From: Odontocerum albicorne | Lineage: Eukaryota; Arthropoda; Insecta; Trichoptera; Odontoceridae | NCBI GenBank assembly: GCA_949825065.1 | Contig: OX463859.1 | Span: forward strand, 18,991,220 to 19,055,219 | Length of the DNA: 64,000 bases | Direction of reading: 5' to 3' | Shown here: positions 33,305 through 45,975 of the stretch, piece after piece | How the letters are laid out: each line of letters starts with the position of its first letter | How positions within the stretch are numbered: position 1 is the stretch's first letter | Position numbers and translations under genes: made by a program | Notes under the pieces: generated by a model | The model's database searches: none | What the model was told of the DNA's origin: nothing | What the model saw: the letters and a program-made list of their open reading frames with translations, nothing else

Positions 33305-33500
33305 AGAAAAGAAGACCCTTCTCAGGTGATTTGGGCACGTGAAACGAATGGGTGATAAAAGTCTAGCAAAAAATGGCACCAGTCTGGTTTTATTTAATCC
33401 TTCTCAATTTTTTTCTGATTGGTTACTAGAGATTACTACATGGAAAAAAATACAAAGTTGTACTGTACGAGTATACAACAAAAGCGTAATACAGTCCATA
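33305..33500 (+). mobile_element. LINE family A fragment and SINE-1 tail
   Basis: 33305-33370 encodes a WFGHVKRMGDKSLAK-like stretch. 33375-33500 matches the SINE-1 tail (CTGGTTTTATTTAATCCTTC, then GATTGGTTACTAGAGATTAC and GTTGTACTGTACGAG). Confidence 0.5.
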
Positions 33501-33670
33501 GAATAAATTATCTGAAAGTGTTTCAAGTATTACCCGATGAATAATATTAATATTTATCTTCCTGTATAGTTTTTCTTTTAAATTTACTCTAAATAGGTAA
33601 ATATTCAAACTAAAATATCTCGGTGCAGCATTTCATCACACGAATTCGAGCGTCCGAAATGTTCTGAGTT

Positions 33671-34430
33671 TTACTAACTTTGTATTTCGTGCTTTTAGTT
33701 AGGTTATATACTCGTATATTGAAAATATTTTTCTTGTTGAACTTAATTCAAATAGGTTAACTTCCTTTGAAATATCATACTGAAAACAGGGTTGACATGT
33801 TCTTACACACACTAATAATAACGTTATCAGTATACTTCAATGTGAGCACTAATATTTTTTTTACTAACTTTGTATTTCGTGCTTTTAGTTAGGTTATATA
33901 CTCGTATATTGAAAATATTTTTCTTGTTGAACTTAATTCAAATAGGTTAACTTCCTTTGAAATATCATACTGAAAACAGGGTTGACATGTTCTTACACAC
34001 ACTAAGTATAACGTTATCAGTATACTTCAATGTGAGCACCAATATTTTTTTTACTAACTTTGTATTTCGTGCTTTTAGTTAGGTTATATACTCGTATATT
34101 GAAAATATTTTTCTTGTTGAACTTAATTCAAATAGGTTAACTTCCTTTGAAATATCATACTGAAAACAGGGTTGACATGTTCTTACACACACTAAGTATA
34201 ACGTTATCAGTATACTTCAATGTGAGCACCAATATTTTTTTTACTAACTTTGTATTTCGTGCTTTTAGTTAGGTTATATACTCGTATATTGAAAATATTT
34301 TTCTTGTTGAACTTAATTCAAATAGGTTAACTTCCTTTGAAATATCATACTGAAAACAGGGTTGACATGTTCTTACACACACTAAGTATAACGTTATCAG
34401 TATACTTCAATGTGAGCACCAATATTTTTT
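33671..34430. repeat. 190-bp tandem repeat, four copies
   Basis: Units start at 33671, 33861, 34051 and 34241 and are almost identical; the first differs slightly (ACTAATAATAACG against ACTAAGTATAACG). No unit encodes a long frame. Each includes TATACTCGTATATT. Near identity implies recent amplification, or possibly a truncated or collapsed satellite in the assembly. Confidence 0.98.
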
Positions 34431-35559
34431 TTATTAAAATTTGTATTCTGTCAAAAAAGATCATTACCCATATTATTTCCTTTTCTTTTATATGTTAAGT
34501 CCAATTCTCCGGTAGTCGTTGGTTACTCTGAAAATATCTCATTCAGAAGGGACTTAAACAGTTCCATTAACTGTCTGGAAGTATATACTCCTGATTCATC
34601 GCGTGCTCAATACTGAGCGTTGGGATCCATAACTTTCTCTAGAACACGGTGTAAAATCTCTCCGCGTACTTTCCGGTCCTAGACTATGTTGGATATAGCG
34701 TCAAAAGTGATTATGTGAGACCTTGGTTGTGCTGGTTATCCTTTAAATGTTCCCGTAACCAGTAGCTTCTCAAGACTTTCATGTCCATGCTATGTTAGAA
34801 ATCTTTATCTATATATTGTTAAGGGCCTCTTGTTAATCTTTAATTGTTGAATGATTTAGACATTGGTGCGTCTTGCGCTCCTTAAGATATGGAGCATACG
34901 CCTTCATCATCAGATTTCAAAGGCATATCTTGTCTTTGTTTCTCGTTGTGCGCTGTTCCAACTCAATTCAATGTTATAAATAGTATAAAATATTATACTA
35001 GACATGTTTTGGTTCTTCTGTGTAAAGAGTGGTTTATTCAAATCTTTGACCAACTTGTAATAGTTGATTTGGCCATTCCAATTTGACTTTACTGAATTTA
35101 TAGTAGAACATTAAATTGTCAGTAAAATTATAAAACTTTACGGAGCTAAGAGAAAAGAGAAGGCAGAAAAAATGAATAATTGAGAAAATATGTCGTAAGT
35201 CGAGGAAATGTTTTATCTTGGAAGCATAACAACATAAGATGGTTACGTAAAATGCGATATTGACATATAAGTAGAAGTGGGCTATATAGCAAATATTGAC
35301 TCATGTAACACATTGTTTTTACTACCTTGAGCATTTCAAGAGAAGCAAAGCTGAATGATCATAATGGAGTCTGGGTCACAACATTCGGATACGCTAGCGA
35401 AACTTGAACAGTACAGAAAAGTGACGAATCTAAGATAAATTGGTTAAAAATGTACGTGCGTCAAACGTGTAGAAAAACAGTCTAGGATAGAAAAAGAAAG
35501 AAAAATAATAATAAATAATGCAAATAGAAACAAATGCAGTAATTTAAATGATGAAAAGG

Positions 35560-35965
35560 AATTGACATGGTTCGCTCACGTGAAAATGAATAATATTTAC
35601 AAAATGATAATTTATATAGTACAGTTTAGAGAGCAGACTCTTTTCAAGGGAGCACCAAATCGCGACTCGAACTCTTTATTCATCAATATATTGTACATAA
35701 TGAAATATTTTAAAAGTTAACTAAAAGATACGAGAAGTTTGAGAGAGCCTAGAAAAACGTGACACTACAGATAAATCCAGATCTGAAAGACAAAAAATGT
35801 TAAACCTTTACAGTAGAAGAGTATGCATGAAAAATAGTTATTATATAAAGTATATGGACGTGGAAAATGCGAAAGATGTGTGCCAGGATAGAATAAACTG
35901 GATATGTTCTTTGTGTTCACCTTTAGAGATATGGCGTAATGGTGATGATGACACAGTTAATATAT
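35560..35965 (+). mobile_element. LINE family A 3' end with nested SINE-2 piece
   Basis: LTWFAHVKMNNIY (35564 on) is the GHVERMN block. After an inserted inverted SINE-2 piece (about 35600-35695) the LINE resumes, and a 60-codon frame ends with YMDVENAKDVCQDRINWICS and LCSPLEIWRNG. This is the best preserved example of the family A extreme C-terminus. Confidence 0.65.
35600..35695 (-). mobile_element. SINE-2-like fragment nested in a LINE
   Basis: ATGATAATTTATATAGTACA, GTTTAGAGAGCAGACTCTTT and CGACTCGAAC are the reverse complement of the SINE-2 3' part. The LINE frame continues on both sides. Confidence 0.55.
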
Positions 35966-36764
35966 TTGTGATGTTTTAGCCGTGATTTGAAGGGTGTGAC
36001 CGACAGTTGGTAAAGAATGACGAAAGAAATAAAAAGCAGTGAAATAGAAAAGCCAAACGAGAGTTTCTGGTTGAGCGAATCTCAGGATCGTGGTAAGTGA
36101 AACGCTGAATACACTGGTTGTCGACTAAATATGATAAACGTGATGAAACATTCAAGGTTGTTATACAAAAGTGACAATATTTAAAATTTGCGGTTCTTTT
36201 TCATATCTTATCAGCTGCGTTCTCATTGATAATTTTTATATTAGCTCGTTTTTTGCACGATTTCACTGGTGTTTTCAGGGCGACTTGAAATTTAGAAACA
36301 GCCCTGATATAACAACCCCCTTAGTCTCGGATAACGCCTCTATAATTTCCTAGTTCGTATACTTTTCGAAATATCAGTTCCTTAGTTTTATTCATACCGA
36401 AGTGAGCTGCTCTCTACTGGATTTGCACAATTTATGACCCAATCTCTCGCTAAGTTGTAAATGTAAATGAGAAACAATGTTTTTCTTGAGACAAAACAAA
36501 GAAATACGGATTTATATAGTGTTTCAAGTCATTTTAACACTTGTTAAAAATGCAAAATCTAGCGAATTTCGCACCCTTGTTTCATTGGCGGCTTTTACGA
36601 GTATATACCGAAATTTATGTATTTCAGCAAAAAAAAAAAATAGAAACTGGTTCAAACATTAAAAAAAATACGAGTCAAGACAAGTTGATTATAAAAAGAA
36701 AATTTGTTTATTTAATACTCTTTTATAAAATGTAAAATATGGTGGGTTTATTGTTAATCGGCGG

Positions 36765-37020
36765 TCTTTTTCAACCACCCATACAATTGATTTACAAAGT
36801 TTTACGTCTAAGACGGAGGATTTACATTTTTGATGTAAAAAAAGCTATCCAATATTTAAAAAAATAAATAAAAATAAAACAAAACAAAAAGAAACACAAA
36901 GTCATTGATGGCCAGGAGAAGGAAAATATGATTCGAAAGAAGGATGGTGGAAAATATATTTTCACTGAAAGACGATACAATGTTTTACTTTGCTTTTTGA
37001 AGCACATTCCGACGGTGCGT
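36765..37020. repeat. Dispersed repeat, second copy
   Basis: It shares GATTTACATTTTTGATGTAA, GATGGCCAGGAGAAGGAAAA and a CACTGAAAGACGATA block with 3240-3460. Confidence 0.5.
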
Positions 37021-37859
37021 GTCTTGTGTAAGCTGGAAGCTAGTTGCAGAGTAGAATAGCATGGAGAGTAAATGCCGACATGAAAAATTAAAGTGGTGTA
37101 CTGGAAAAGTTATAATAAAAGGCAATATTTGCTGGAGCTTTGGGTGAGTTCATGATCGGATAGCTCCTTTACATTTTCGATGAGATATGAAGGTGACTGT
37201 ATAGTTAAGAACGTAAAAATAAAGATAAAATATATGAGAAAATATACGGCTTCTTATATTTAACCAATTAAGGGATGTATAAAAAACTGTGATGTGGTCC
37301 TTTTTTCTTAGGATAAATGTAGAGAACTATGTTATTCTGTATTCGTTTTAGCTGTTTTACCTTAAAATGCAGATAACACACGTTCATATATTTAATAATT
37401 GGCAAAAGAAAAAACAGCACAAGTGACATTATAGTGGACCATATCATTTTTCCTTGGAATCGTCAAGTTTTAAAAAAAATGATTGATTGTTTATTCATAA
37501 TAACATAGATGAGTGTCTCATCATAGATAAATCTCCAAACACTTTATTCCGTATTGCGTCCTTCCATATTTTTTGTTTTCTCTCTCGTAAACAAGGCATA
37601 TCCTCGTATAGGAAAAAATATAAACATCTTACGACATGCGTGCAGATCGGGTATTGCCAAGCTGGCCTCGGCCTTATTGGAGCTTCTCCAAATGTGGATT
37701 CGAGGCTCGTGACCCAAAGAAATAAAGCCTGAGAAAGTCGATCTCTAATCGACTATAGGTCTTCCATTTCATCCGTAGAACGTTCTGCATTTTTTTCAAT
37801 TATTTTATACATGTATGAAACTTCCTTTTTTAATTTTTTCCTTCCTTTGTTTTTTATAA

Positions 37860-38040
37860 GTATAAGCAGATGCAGGTGAATATTAAATCTTATGGCCGTA
37901 GCACCCATCTTTCTTTAATTCAATTCAACTTATTTTTTATTATATTGTTAATCTCTCAATAAAAGGGTTTGAATTCCGAGTAATAGCGCCCTTAAAGAAA
38001 CTCTGCCCTCTAAACGGGGCTATACAAATGATCTTTTAGC
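37860..38040 (+). mobile_element. SINE-2-like repeat
   Basis: TTATGGCCGTAGCACCCATC, GGGTTTGAATTCCGAG (B box-like), GCGCCCTTAAAGAAACTCTG and CCCTCTAAACGGGGCTATAC follow the order in 26270-26640. Confidence 0.55.
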
Positions 38041-39950
38041 TTATATTTTTCTTCCTTTTTCTGTGATATTAAGTTCATTCTAATGACATACGTCATTACT
38101 TTATTGGTAAGCTGATGTTATTTTTTTCATGTCTCTGACTATACAATAGTATGTTATGTAATAGTTGTAAATCTGTTATTTGTTGAACCTTTTTTATGTC
38201 AATGGTATAACTATTCTTATATTACATTTGGTTCATCAAAATCAATAAAATGAATTATAAGAAATGTATCTTTTTTTTATACATTTATACTTTTTTCAAA
38301 AATATATCCAAAACACTCACGTGTCATTCAAGGTGTTTTGTCCACCCAAAGGCAGGGTACATAAAATAAAAATAACTAATAATTACATACTTAATACATA
38401 TAATAAAAGTAAAACTTTATAACAAATTAAAGAAAATGTATGAAAATCATAATTCAAAAATAAAGTAGTTTAAAAGCAGTATAAAAAATCAAATTCATAG
38501 GTCGAAGGAAATGCCACCACTATCACAATCCACAATTATATAAAAAAGATTATTTAAATTAGAAACATATATTTTTCAAAGGATCATTCACTTATTGGAA
38601 TTAATGAAAAATAAACTTATCAATCCATAAATAAGTTTAACGAAAAGGAAAGTGCACAAAAAATATTAAGAAGGATTTTTGATGATTGCGTCAAGTTATG
38701 TTATAACATATGTATATGGTATATTTATGCCAGCTTTAAAGTCTTTAGTTGATGATATTAAGCGGTTTCTCATTAATTTTCACGTTTCTTTAGTAGATCT
38801 GTATTTTCAATCTCCTACAATCTCTCCTGGGCCAAGTATCTTTCGTTATATTAGATTTTTGAAGCTCAATAATAATTGTTGGTCTTCGAGTATCACAACG
38901 TATCCACTACTATTTATTTATCATTAGAAAACGTCCAAAAATTACGGACTAAAAATTTGAGTGTCAAACAGAAACGAAATGAAATACATACTTTGAATAT
39001 ATTCCGGTAGTATTTTACGATTTATGAAGTGCTATTTATTGGGATTGCCAATACAACGCTTTCTACATCAGTGGAAGATATTGTCATGCTTGTTTTACAC
39101 GACCTCAATCTGTGGAATGATTTGCTTCGTAGTAAATGTCATACAACTGAATGTGGAACGAGATGTATTCCTGAAATCCCTGAAAAACCCGAAATGTCTT
39201 CGTGGGGAGTTGATATGGATTTATCCATAAATATTTCATATTTTGTATCGAAGAAAAATCTACGCAGAGATTTTTCTTTCTTACATTTCATTTTTTATAC
39301 ATGAGTTTACACATCCTTTTTTCCTGGAAAGTCGCGAGAAAAGGATGGAAAATAAAATTCACTTAAGCAAAAACACTTTGCAAAACCGTATTTTTTATCG
39401 AGATTCTATGCTATTGCTAAAGTGCTCAGAGCTAGTTGTGCTTGTAAAAAGGTTGAATTAGTTTATTATATTTATTTTTTTATTTAATATAAAACAAAAA
39501 CAAATGTTAGTCGTTGTCAATGAAACATGAGAAGAAATTCTTCAATCAAAGGTTTTAAATGAATTTCCTATGGAGGTATGTCACATTTTTCTTTAAATCA
39601 AATTCATAGTTTCCATTTTAAATTATTTGATTTGGAAATTAATTCATTAGAAAAACAAGATTTACTTTTTAAGTGTACAATTCTAGGCACTACCGAGAAC
39701 ATATTCCTTGTGTCACATAATTGGCTAAATATTTCGAAACCGCATGTCATTAAGTGTTAAGCCATTTATTGGTTCTACAAGCTGGTACATAGAATAGAGG
39801 AATACTTTTCGCTCGTTGTAATTATTGGGAACATAAAAACGAAGTGCCTCTTATATTGCGGGACGGTTAAAATTACATTCCAGTACTTGTAGTAAAATTA
39901 ACGCGGTTGATTCTTGTCTTCTTGTTTAGAGGTTTTAATCGCATACTATC
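38041..39950. other. Unassigned AT-rich sequence
   Basis: Several overlapping frames of 60-90 codons occur (for example 39029-39304, with NLWNDLLRSKCHTTECGTRC). None shows a family I recognise, and no flanking signals support a gene. Confidence 0.4.
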
Positions 39951-39951
39951 T

Positions 39952-40150
39952 CCGACGACCTCCGTGGCCTGATGGTAAGACGCATGTCTGCCGATCCGGA
40001 GGTTGCGGGTTCGATCCCCGCTGGAACCCAGATAAAAAAAAATGGGATTCCTGTTTGGTTTTCCCATAGGGCCCATTAAAACATCTTTCTGGTTAGTTGG
40101 AAGATATTGCCACATGGCAATAAACTCACCATGTTAAATAAAACAAAAAA
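39952..40150 (+). mobile_element. tRNA-derived SINE (SINE-1), best copy
   Basis: The head is the clearest tRNA relic in the window: A box TGGCCTGATGGTAAGACG (from 39965) and a canonical B box GGTTCGATCCC (40008-40018), then CGCTGGAACCCAG. The body has TTTGGTTTTCCCATAGGGCC, and the tail has TTGGAAGATATTGCCACATG and GCAATAAACTCACCATG. Sequence continues past the acceptor-like part without CCA, so it is a SINE and not a tRNA gene. Confidence 0.85.
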
Positions 40151-40234
40151 ATCGCATACCATCAAATATAAAGTTTTTTTTAACAAACACGTATATTAAT
40201 TTTTTTTAACCATGTACAAGTCGTATACATTTTT

Positions 40235-40430
40235 CAAGACATAGGTTTATTTATTTGACACAGTAAAACATATTTTAAATAGCCATCAAAACCTTCAATA
40301 GCAATGTGCAAACTATAATAATCAATATGCAAACAATTATAATCAAAGTGCACAAAATAATAAACTTCAAAAAGCAAAGAATAATAATCAATGTGCATAC
40401 AATAATAATCAAACAAATAAATAAGTAACA
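40235..40430. repeat. Loose tandem repeat rich in AATAATCAA
   Basis: Irregular units such as TATAATAATCAATATGCAAA, AATTATAATCAAAGTGCACA and AATAATAATCAATGTGCATA have a period of about 22-26 bp. Confidence 0.6.
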
Positions 40431-40539
40431 ATTGAAACAATCATTTCATAAAGGAAGAACGATTTCAACAAACCCTTACAATACATTCGGTAGTATATTT
40501 GTATCAACATGTTTATTGTGTATTTGGTGAGTGATTTCC

Positions 40540-41540
40540 CGTAAAACCTAAAGAGCTGCGTAAGTGGCAATACCCGAGGTGGTTCACAAGTGAAATTGTT
40601 AGGAACATTAGACTTAAAGATTCTCTTCACCGAAAATGGAAACAATCTTGTCGTCTGAGTGACTACGATGCGTTCAAAAGTGCTCGCGCTCAGCTCAAAC
40701 ATAACATTCGCACGGCTTATAAGGACTTAATAAGGAACTTATAATATCGAATGGTACGTGAACCGAAACTATTTTGGAATCATATTAAATCCATGCGTAA
40801 CGATTCTCCAGTGCTTAATGTTATGAATTGGGATGGAAATCAAATAACTGGTCCCGAAATATCTTCTGGATTCGCAAATTATTTTTCAATAGTTTATTGT
40901 AGGGACTCCGAGGCATTTGTTTTTTATGAACATCATACTTCCTCGGAATTTAACCTAAGCATTAATTACTACATTTGAAATACTCAAACAAATAAAGTTG
41001 ATGATTAAAACTAAAGCAGTTGGGCCGGACGGAGTACCTACATTCTTTCTTAAGTGCTATAGTGAATTGCTTTCAGCACCTCTTGCTTACATATTTAATA
41101 TTGTCTTTCGAGTCCATACTTTTCCAAGTGAATAGAAAAAAACTCGAGTTATTCCCATATTTAAAAATGGTTCTAAGGAAGATGTAACCAACTACAGACC
41201 TATCGCCATACTTTCTTCAATAGCCAAGCTCCTAGAAATGTTAATGGATCACACACTAAGGTCGTTAGTGGACCCATATATAAATGATGAACAGCATGGC
41301 TTCAGAAGACGCAGATCTACTGAATCCAATTTAATGGTCTTCACCGACTATGCCTCAAGGGCTGTAGATAGTGGCAATTAGATTGATTTTTCGTATCATG
41401 ACTTTGCGAAAGCTTTTGATCGCGTCAATCACAAAAAAATATTACAAAAAATGAGTGAACTTGGAATCCCAGGTAACTTACTAAAGCTGCTTTCAGATTA
41501 TCTTACAGAAAGAACGGATAACTTAATCCTAATGTAGAAT
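40540..41540 (+). mobile_element. Jockey-like LINE reverse transcriptase relic
   Basis: After frameshifted lead sequence, 41005-41380 reads TKAVGPDGVPTFFLKCYSEL, YIFNIVFRVHTFPSE, TRVIPIFKNGSKEDVTNYRP, IAILSSIAKLLEMLMDHTLR and INDEQHGFRRRRSTESNLM. Then come YHDFAKAFDRVNHKKILQKM (the motif A region, with the usual Asp of -DFSKAFD- kept in HDF) and GIPGNLLKLLSDYLTERT. These are the fingers and early palm of a jockey-clade RT. The FADD box is not present, and several in-frame stops occur. It is truncated at both ends. Confidence 0.8.
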
Positions 41541-41559
41541 TCTAAAGCATCAGTCTGTT

Positions 41560-44500
41560 ACCTCTATAGTTGTTCATACAATATGTAGGCTAGGATCGTC
41601 GACACCCAGCTCAGATTTTTTACAAAAATATTTTTTTGAATAAAAATATGTTTTAATTTTTAATTGTTTATATACAATATTCAACTCAATGTAAAGCTTC
41701 TTATTTTAAAGCAAATATTTTTCATTCAGACGTTTATGAATACACAAAAAACTGACTTTAAAAAATGAGTGTTTTTGACAAATTGTTTTTTTTCACACAT
41801 TGTGAGAAATGGTAGAGATTATAATTCCTTCAGTTGGTGTTAAAATATGACCCACGATTTAAACCAGATAACTTTTTTATCTAAGATGTATATACTACAT
41901 AAGATACTAATGATTTGTTTATTTTTTTGCAGATGCTGTTATTGACAGATATCAAGAACAATGACCTAACTCGAACCACAACAGAGTGTTTAAATTAATA
42001 AAAATGAAAATTACCGGTTGTAAATAAGTGATAAAAGTTTTTTTTATTAAAATTACACAAACTGCCATCTGGAATACTTAAAAAAATCCACTTTGTCCAT
42101 TTATTTTTGTTGTGTTTTCTAATTTATTTTAAATTGGGTGTTTTTTTGCCTTAAAATCTGAATAGGAAGATTTGTAAAAAAGTGAAAAGTGGATATTTTT
42201 CTTTAAAAAAATAGAAGTCAAAGTAACGTTTTTATTGCAGTAAAAATGGAATTCATTATTTTAAAGATAATTTTATACAGCGTACTGAGATAGCGACACA
42301 CAAAAATTGAGAATTTCAATTGCATCGAGTATATAAATAAAACACAAAAAAATGTTCTTAGACTTGACTTTAAATATGTGAGATTTAAAAGAAAGGAAAA
42401 CTTTTTGGTGAAGTGTTGACGCATTGAATTAATAAAAATAATTAATTTGGTGTGAAATAAAGACACATCAATCATGCATGAAACATATATTTAAGTTGTG
42501 CATATTGATAGGCAATTTGGCTATTTCACCTGACAGGGGCTTTGCAAATCGTTTGAAAAACAAAAAAAGAGGGAACGTATTAAGGCAAAAAGGTTAGAAA
42601 AAAGGACGTGAGGAAATAAAGAGGATTTCGCGAGAGTGGATTGGAGAAGATTGTTGAATGAAACACCTGTTTCAACCTTCAAGCATCTGCTTCATGATTG
42701 ATTATCAAGTGCTCTTTTGAAAAGCTGGGGAAAAACTAAAATAGAAACTGCTAGTTATGGGCCACAACTGTGGCAAAATACTTGCATATTTGTGTTTTCG
42801 TTATAAACGCGCGTTTGAAGATTTTCCTTGAGTGAATTGGATATATTAAAAAACAATATAACTCTTAGCGAAGATTTAACAAAAAAAAAAACTACAAGAA
42901 TATCTAACAAGATGTTATCAACGTTTGTTTCTATTATGAATAGGAAATACATTGTGTAAAAAGTTGTGCTCGAAAATATCTCGTTCACTTAAAATACTTT
43001 TCGATAAATTGGGTGAATTTTCAACAGGCTGATTAGATTAACTGTATTGAAATGCGTTTAACGAGTATTCATCTGATTTTTTAAAAAGATATTAAATCAA
43101 CTTAAAACGTGTTTCATTTTCTAAACCAATTGAATAAAATAAGTTGCTAGATTTAAAAAGAAAATCGATTGATAAAACATTTATCCTATTAATATTTTGG
43201 TGTATCGCTTATAAATTTTTGAACAAATATTATTTTATCGATTTAAAATCGATTAATTTACCTAATAAAGGTAAAATTTAAAATGTAAGCGCATTTATTT
43301 AAGAAATATTATTATATTATAAGCAATAAAAATGCTGTGAGTACGCTTTTATTGTTTTCATTATTTTGCAGTATTATCAATACATTTAAATTTTGCTAAG
43401 CTTTATGAACCTCCTATAGAAAATATAAAAAGATAAAAAAATAAGATACCAAAGTTATTAAATGAAAAAAAAAAACTATGAATACAGTAATTAAGAGTGA
43501 TTAATTAAGCTGAACAAAAAAGTAATCAGACACTGAAAAGGATATTGAGTTTATTTTGCGCCGTTTTTTTTCATTTTTTCTTCGAGTCTTCTGGAAACAA
43601 GTCATTTAATTAATGACAGACATTTAAGACTTCTTCAAAAGAATTCATAGAATGAATGAAAGGACGGATTAGATCGCTAAGAGAATCTATTCATCTCATA
43701 CATAAGGATCCCTAAACGTAAATACGTTTTATTTTTCCGCACTTTTCTTCCCTTTGCTTCGTTTATTGTCCCTTGATCCGTAAAATAAAGTTAAAAGGGA
43801 AATCCCCCAAAGAGGTCCATTTCGCTTAACGCACTCAGAGTATATTTGACGCTTAGTTTAAAAATATATATGTGTAAAAAAAATAATCCTAAGCCTTGCA
43901 TAAAACTCGCAAACTTAATAGAGAGGGTTTAGAATTTTTGAAGCAATAAATTAGATGCTTTTTTTAGCGTTCGCTAGAGTTAACTTTATTTCGGAGTAGT
44001 TTTCAATTTGATAGAAATAGCTGGCCCTTTTACTGTGTGTTTGCGTCAGCTCACAAAGTGATAAAGTTTATCTGGATTAAAGTGGTAAAATTTAAAAAAC
44101 TCAAAGCTTCGGTCTGGCAAACATTTAACTGTAATGCTAAAATAATTTATTTGCAGTCAAGAGCCAAACGATAAACTCTAAACGTTCAAGTATATTGATA
44201 TTCCTGGTATTTGTAATGCAATATAAATAGCAGTATACTTTAAATTTTTATTGATTATTGAGTGTTTTCGAATGTGAAAATATTTTTATTTGGCAATAAA
44301 TATTTCAATTTCAATCGAATTTTCTTTAACACTGTATGCATTAAAATTGATCATTGTATATTGAAAAATATAAATTAAAACACCTTAAAGCTCATTCTAT
44401 CGATTGTTAATTCGGATATTTCAATAAGTGTTTCACTTAAAACCCATCAATCTAGTTAAGAGTTAAAACAAGAGTTTACGATTCGGTTTTGAAACTGGTC

Positions 44501-45975
44501 CAAGAAAAATTGTACAGTGAAAATCGACCAAAATATTAGGATACACATCTTTGAAAAAATCTTAAATTATATACATTTATTCCAGATATTTTGTTCAAAA
44601 TGAAATTTTTTGTTCAATCATTTGTATGTGTAAAGAATGTAATTCTATTGAAAAAATAAGGTTAAAGAAGTATACAAATTGAAGGCTGTCAGAGAAAATA
44701 TTTCATAAGAAAGGAACCAAATATATACGCTTACATTTTAATGTATTTTTAAATTGAAATTTCTTTTTTGGTATTTCGTACGAAAATATTCGAAAAAAGA
44801 TAGTTATTTAAGTGTGTTCTTATTAAAACATAGCTATTTTTCATAACTGGCAATTCAATCATTGATTGTCTAATGAGTAAACATACAGCAATTTCAAAAT
44901 AACGAATTAGAACTTAAGATGTTTGTATGTTAGTTAACTTGATCTTAAAATTCTAAGCGAACACTGTTCAATATTGTAGAGATAAAAGTTTTAATAAGAA
45001 GGACAAAAAGCGAATTTGTTACATAAAATAAGATTATTTTATTAATTTTAATTTTTGAATTTTAATCGCATTCTGAGAAGAAGCGGATCGTTCGGTCAAA
45101 CGGGTTAAAATAAGTAGTTTTTAATTAATCGTAAATATAATTCACAGCTATTTTTTAAATTAAATATAATAAAAGTTCTATCAATATAAATACGTATAAT
45201 TATGCAATTTGTGCTTATTATTGACACAAACCGTTGTTTTGTGCATTTTAATATGTCCTGTAAGTAGATATGTCCTGTAAGTAGATAAATTGAAAAAGAA
45301 ATACATTTATTAATTAACTTTAAATAATCTCAAACAAATTAAAAAAATACTTGTGATTATTAATTAAACTAAGATTTCTAATTAATTTAAACGGTAAATA
45401 CGTAATTGTGTTTTGATTAAACTTGAGATATTTAAGGGTATTGAAATAACTTCGCCAGTCATTATTGTAAATGATAATATTTTATTATAGTTATAAAATA
45501 TAATAAATTTATACCAAGTTGTATTCTGTCACTTATGTAAAAATTGTTTAAAATATAAAATATAAATGAAAATATACGACATTAATTTGAAATTGTTTTA
45601 TTATAAAAAGGACTCCTAATTTGGGACCAAATTTTAAATTTCCTGATATGATTTTCAAACTACTGTATTAAAGCTTTTTTTGTAAAAATATTAAATTTTA
45701 TAGTAAAGTAAAATAATCACCAAATTGTTTTAAAAAGAAAATCTAAATAAATTCTAATCGATCTCTTCCAAATAAAAATATTTAGATAACGTTGTGAACG
45801 TAATTAATTATAAATTTAATTCTAAGTATACTGAGAGTAATAAATTCTGTGCCTATATTAACTCCTTAAAATATCGTTTTTATTAATCAAATATCATAAT
45901 AAATAAATAAATTATAATAAATCAAAAGACATTTAACGAGCTAATTTTGATTAATATTGGAAGTTTCGAGTTCGA
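41560..45975. other. Transposon-poor upstream region of the receptor exon
   Basis: About 4.4 kb of very AT-rich sequence without any repeat family seen elsewhere in the window. Open frames (for example 42218-42475 and 42755-42988, minus) are low-complexity and unconvincing. It probably holds the receptor's upstream intron, 5' untranslated region or promoter. No TATA box or initiator can be assigned with confidence. Confidence 0.5.

Noticed and set aside
33671..34430. CRISPR array
   Set aside because: Units are contiguous 190-bp repeats without spacers, in a eukaryotic setting.
39029..39304. A small cysteine-containing gene
   Set aside because: Three overlapping frames of similar length compete, with no conserved motif, signal peptide or splice support.
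39955..40030. Genuine tRNA gene
   Set aside because: It has good A and B boxes but no closed acceptor stem, and the sequence continues into the SINE body shared with several other copies.
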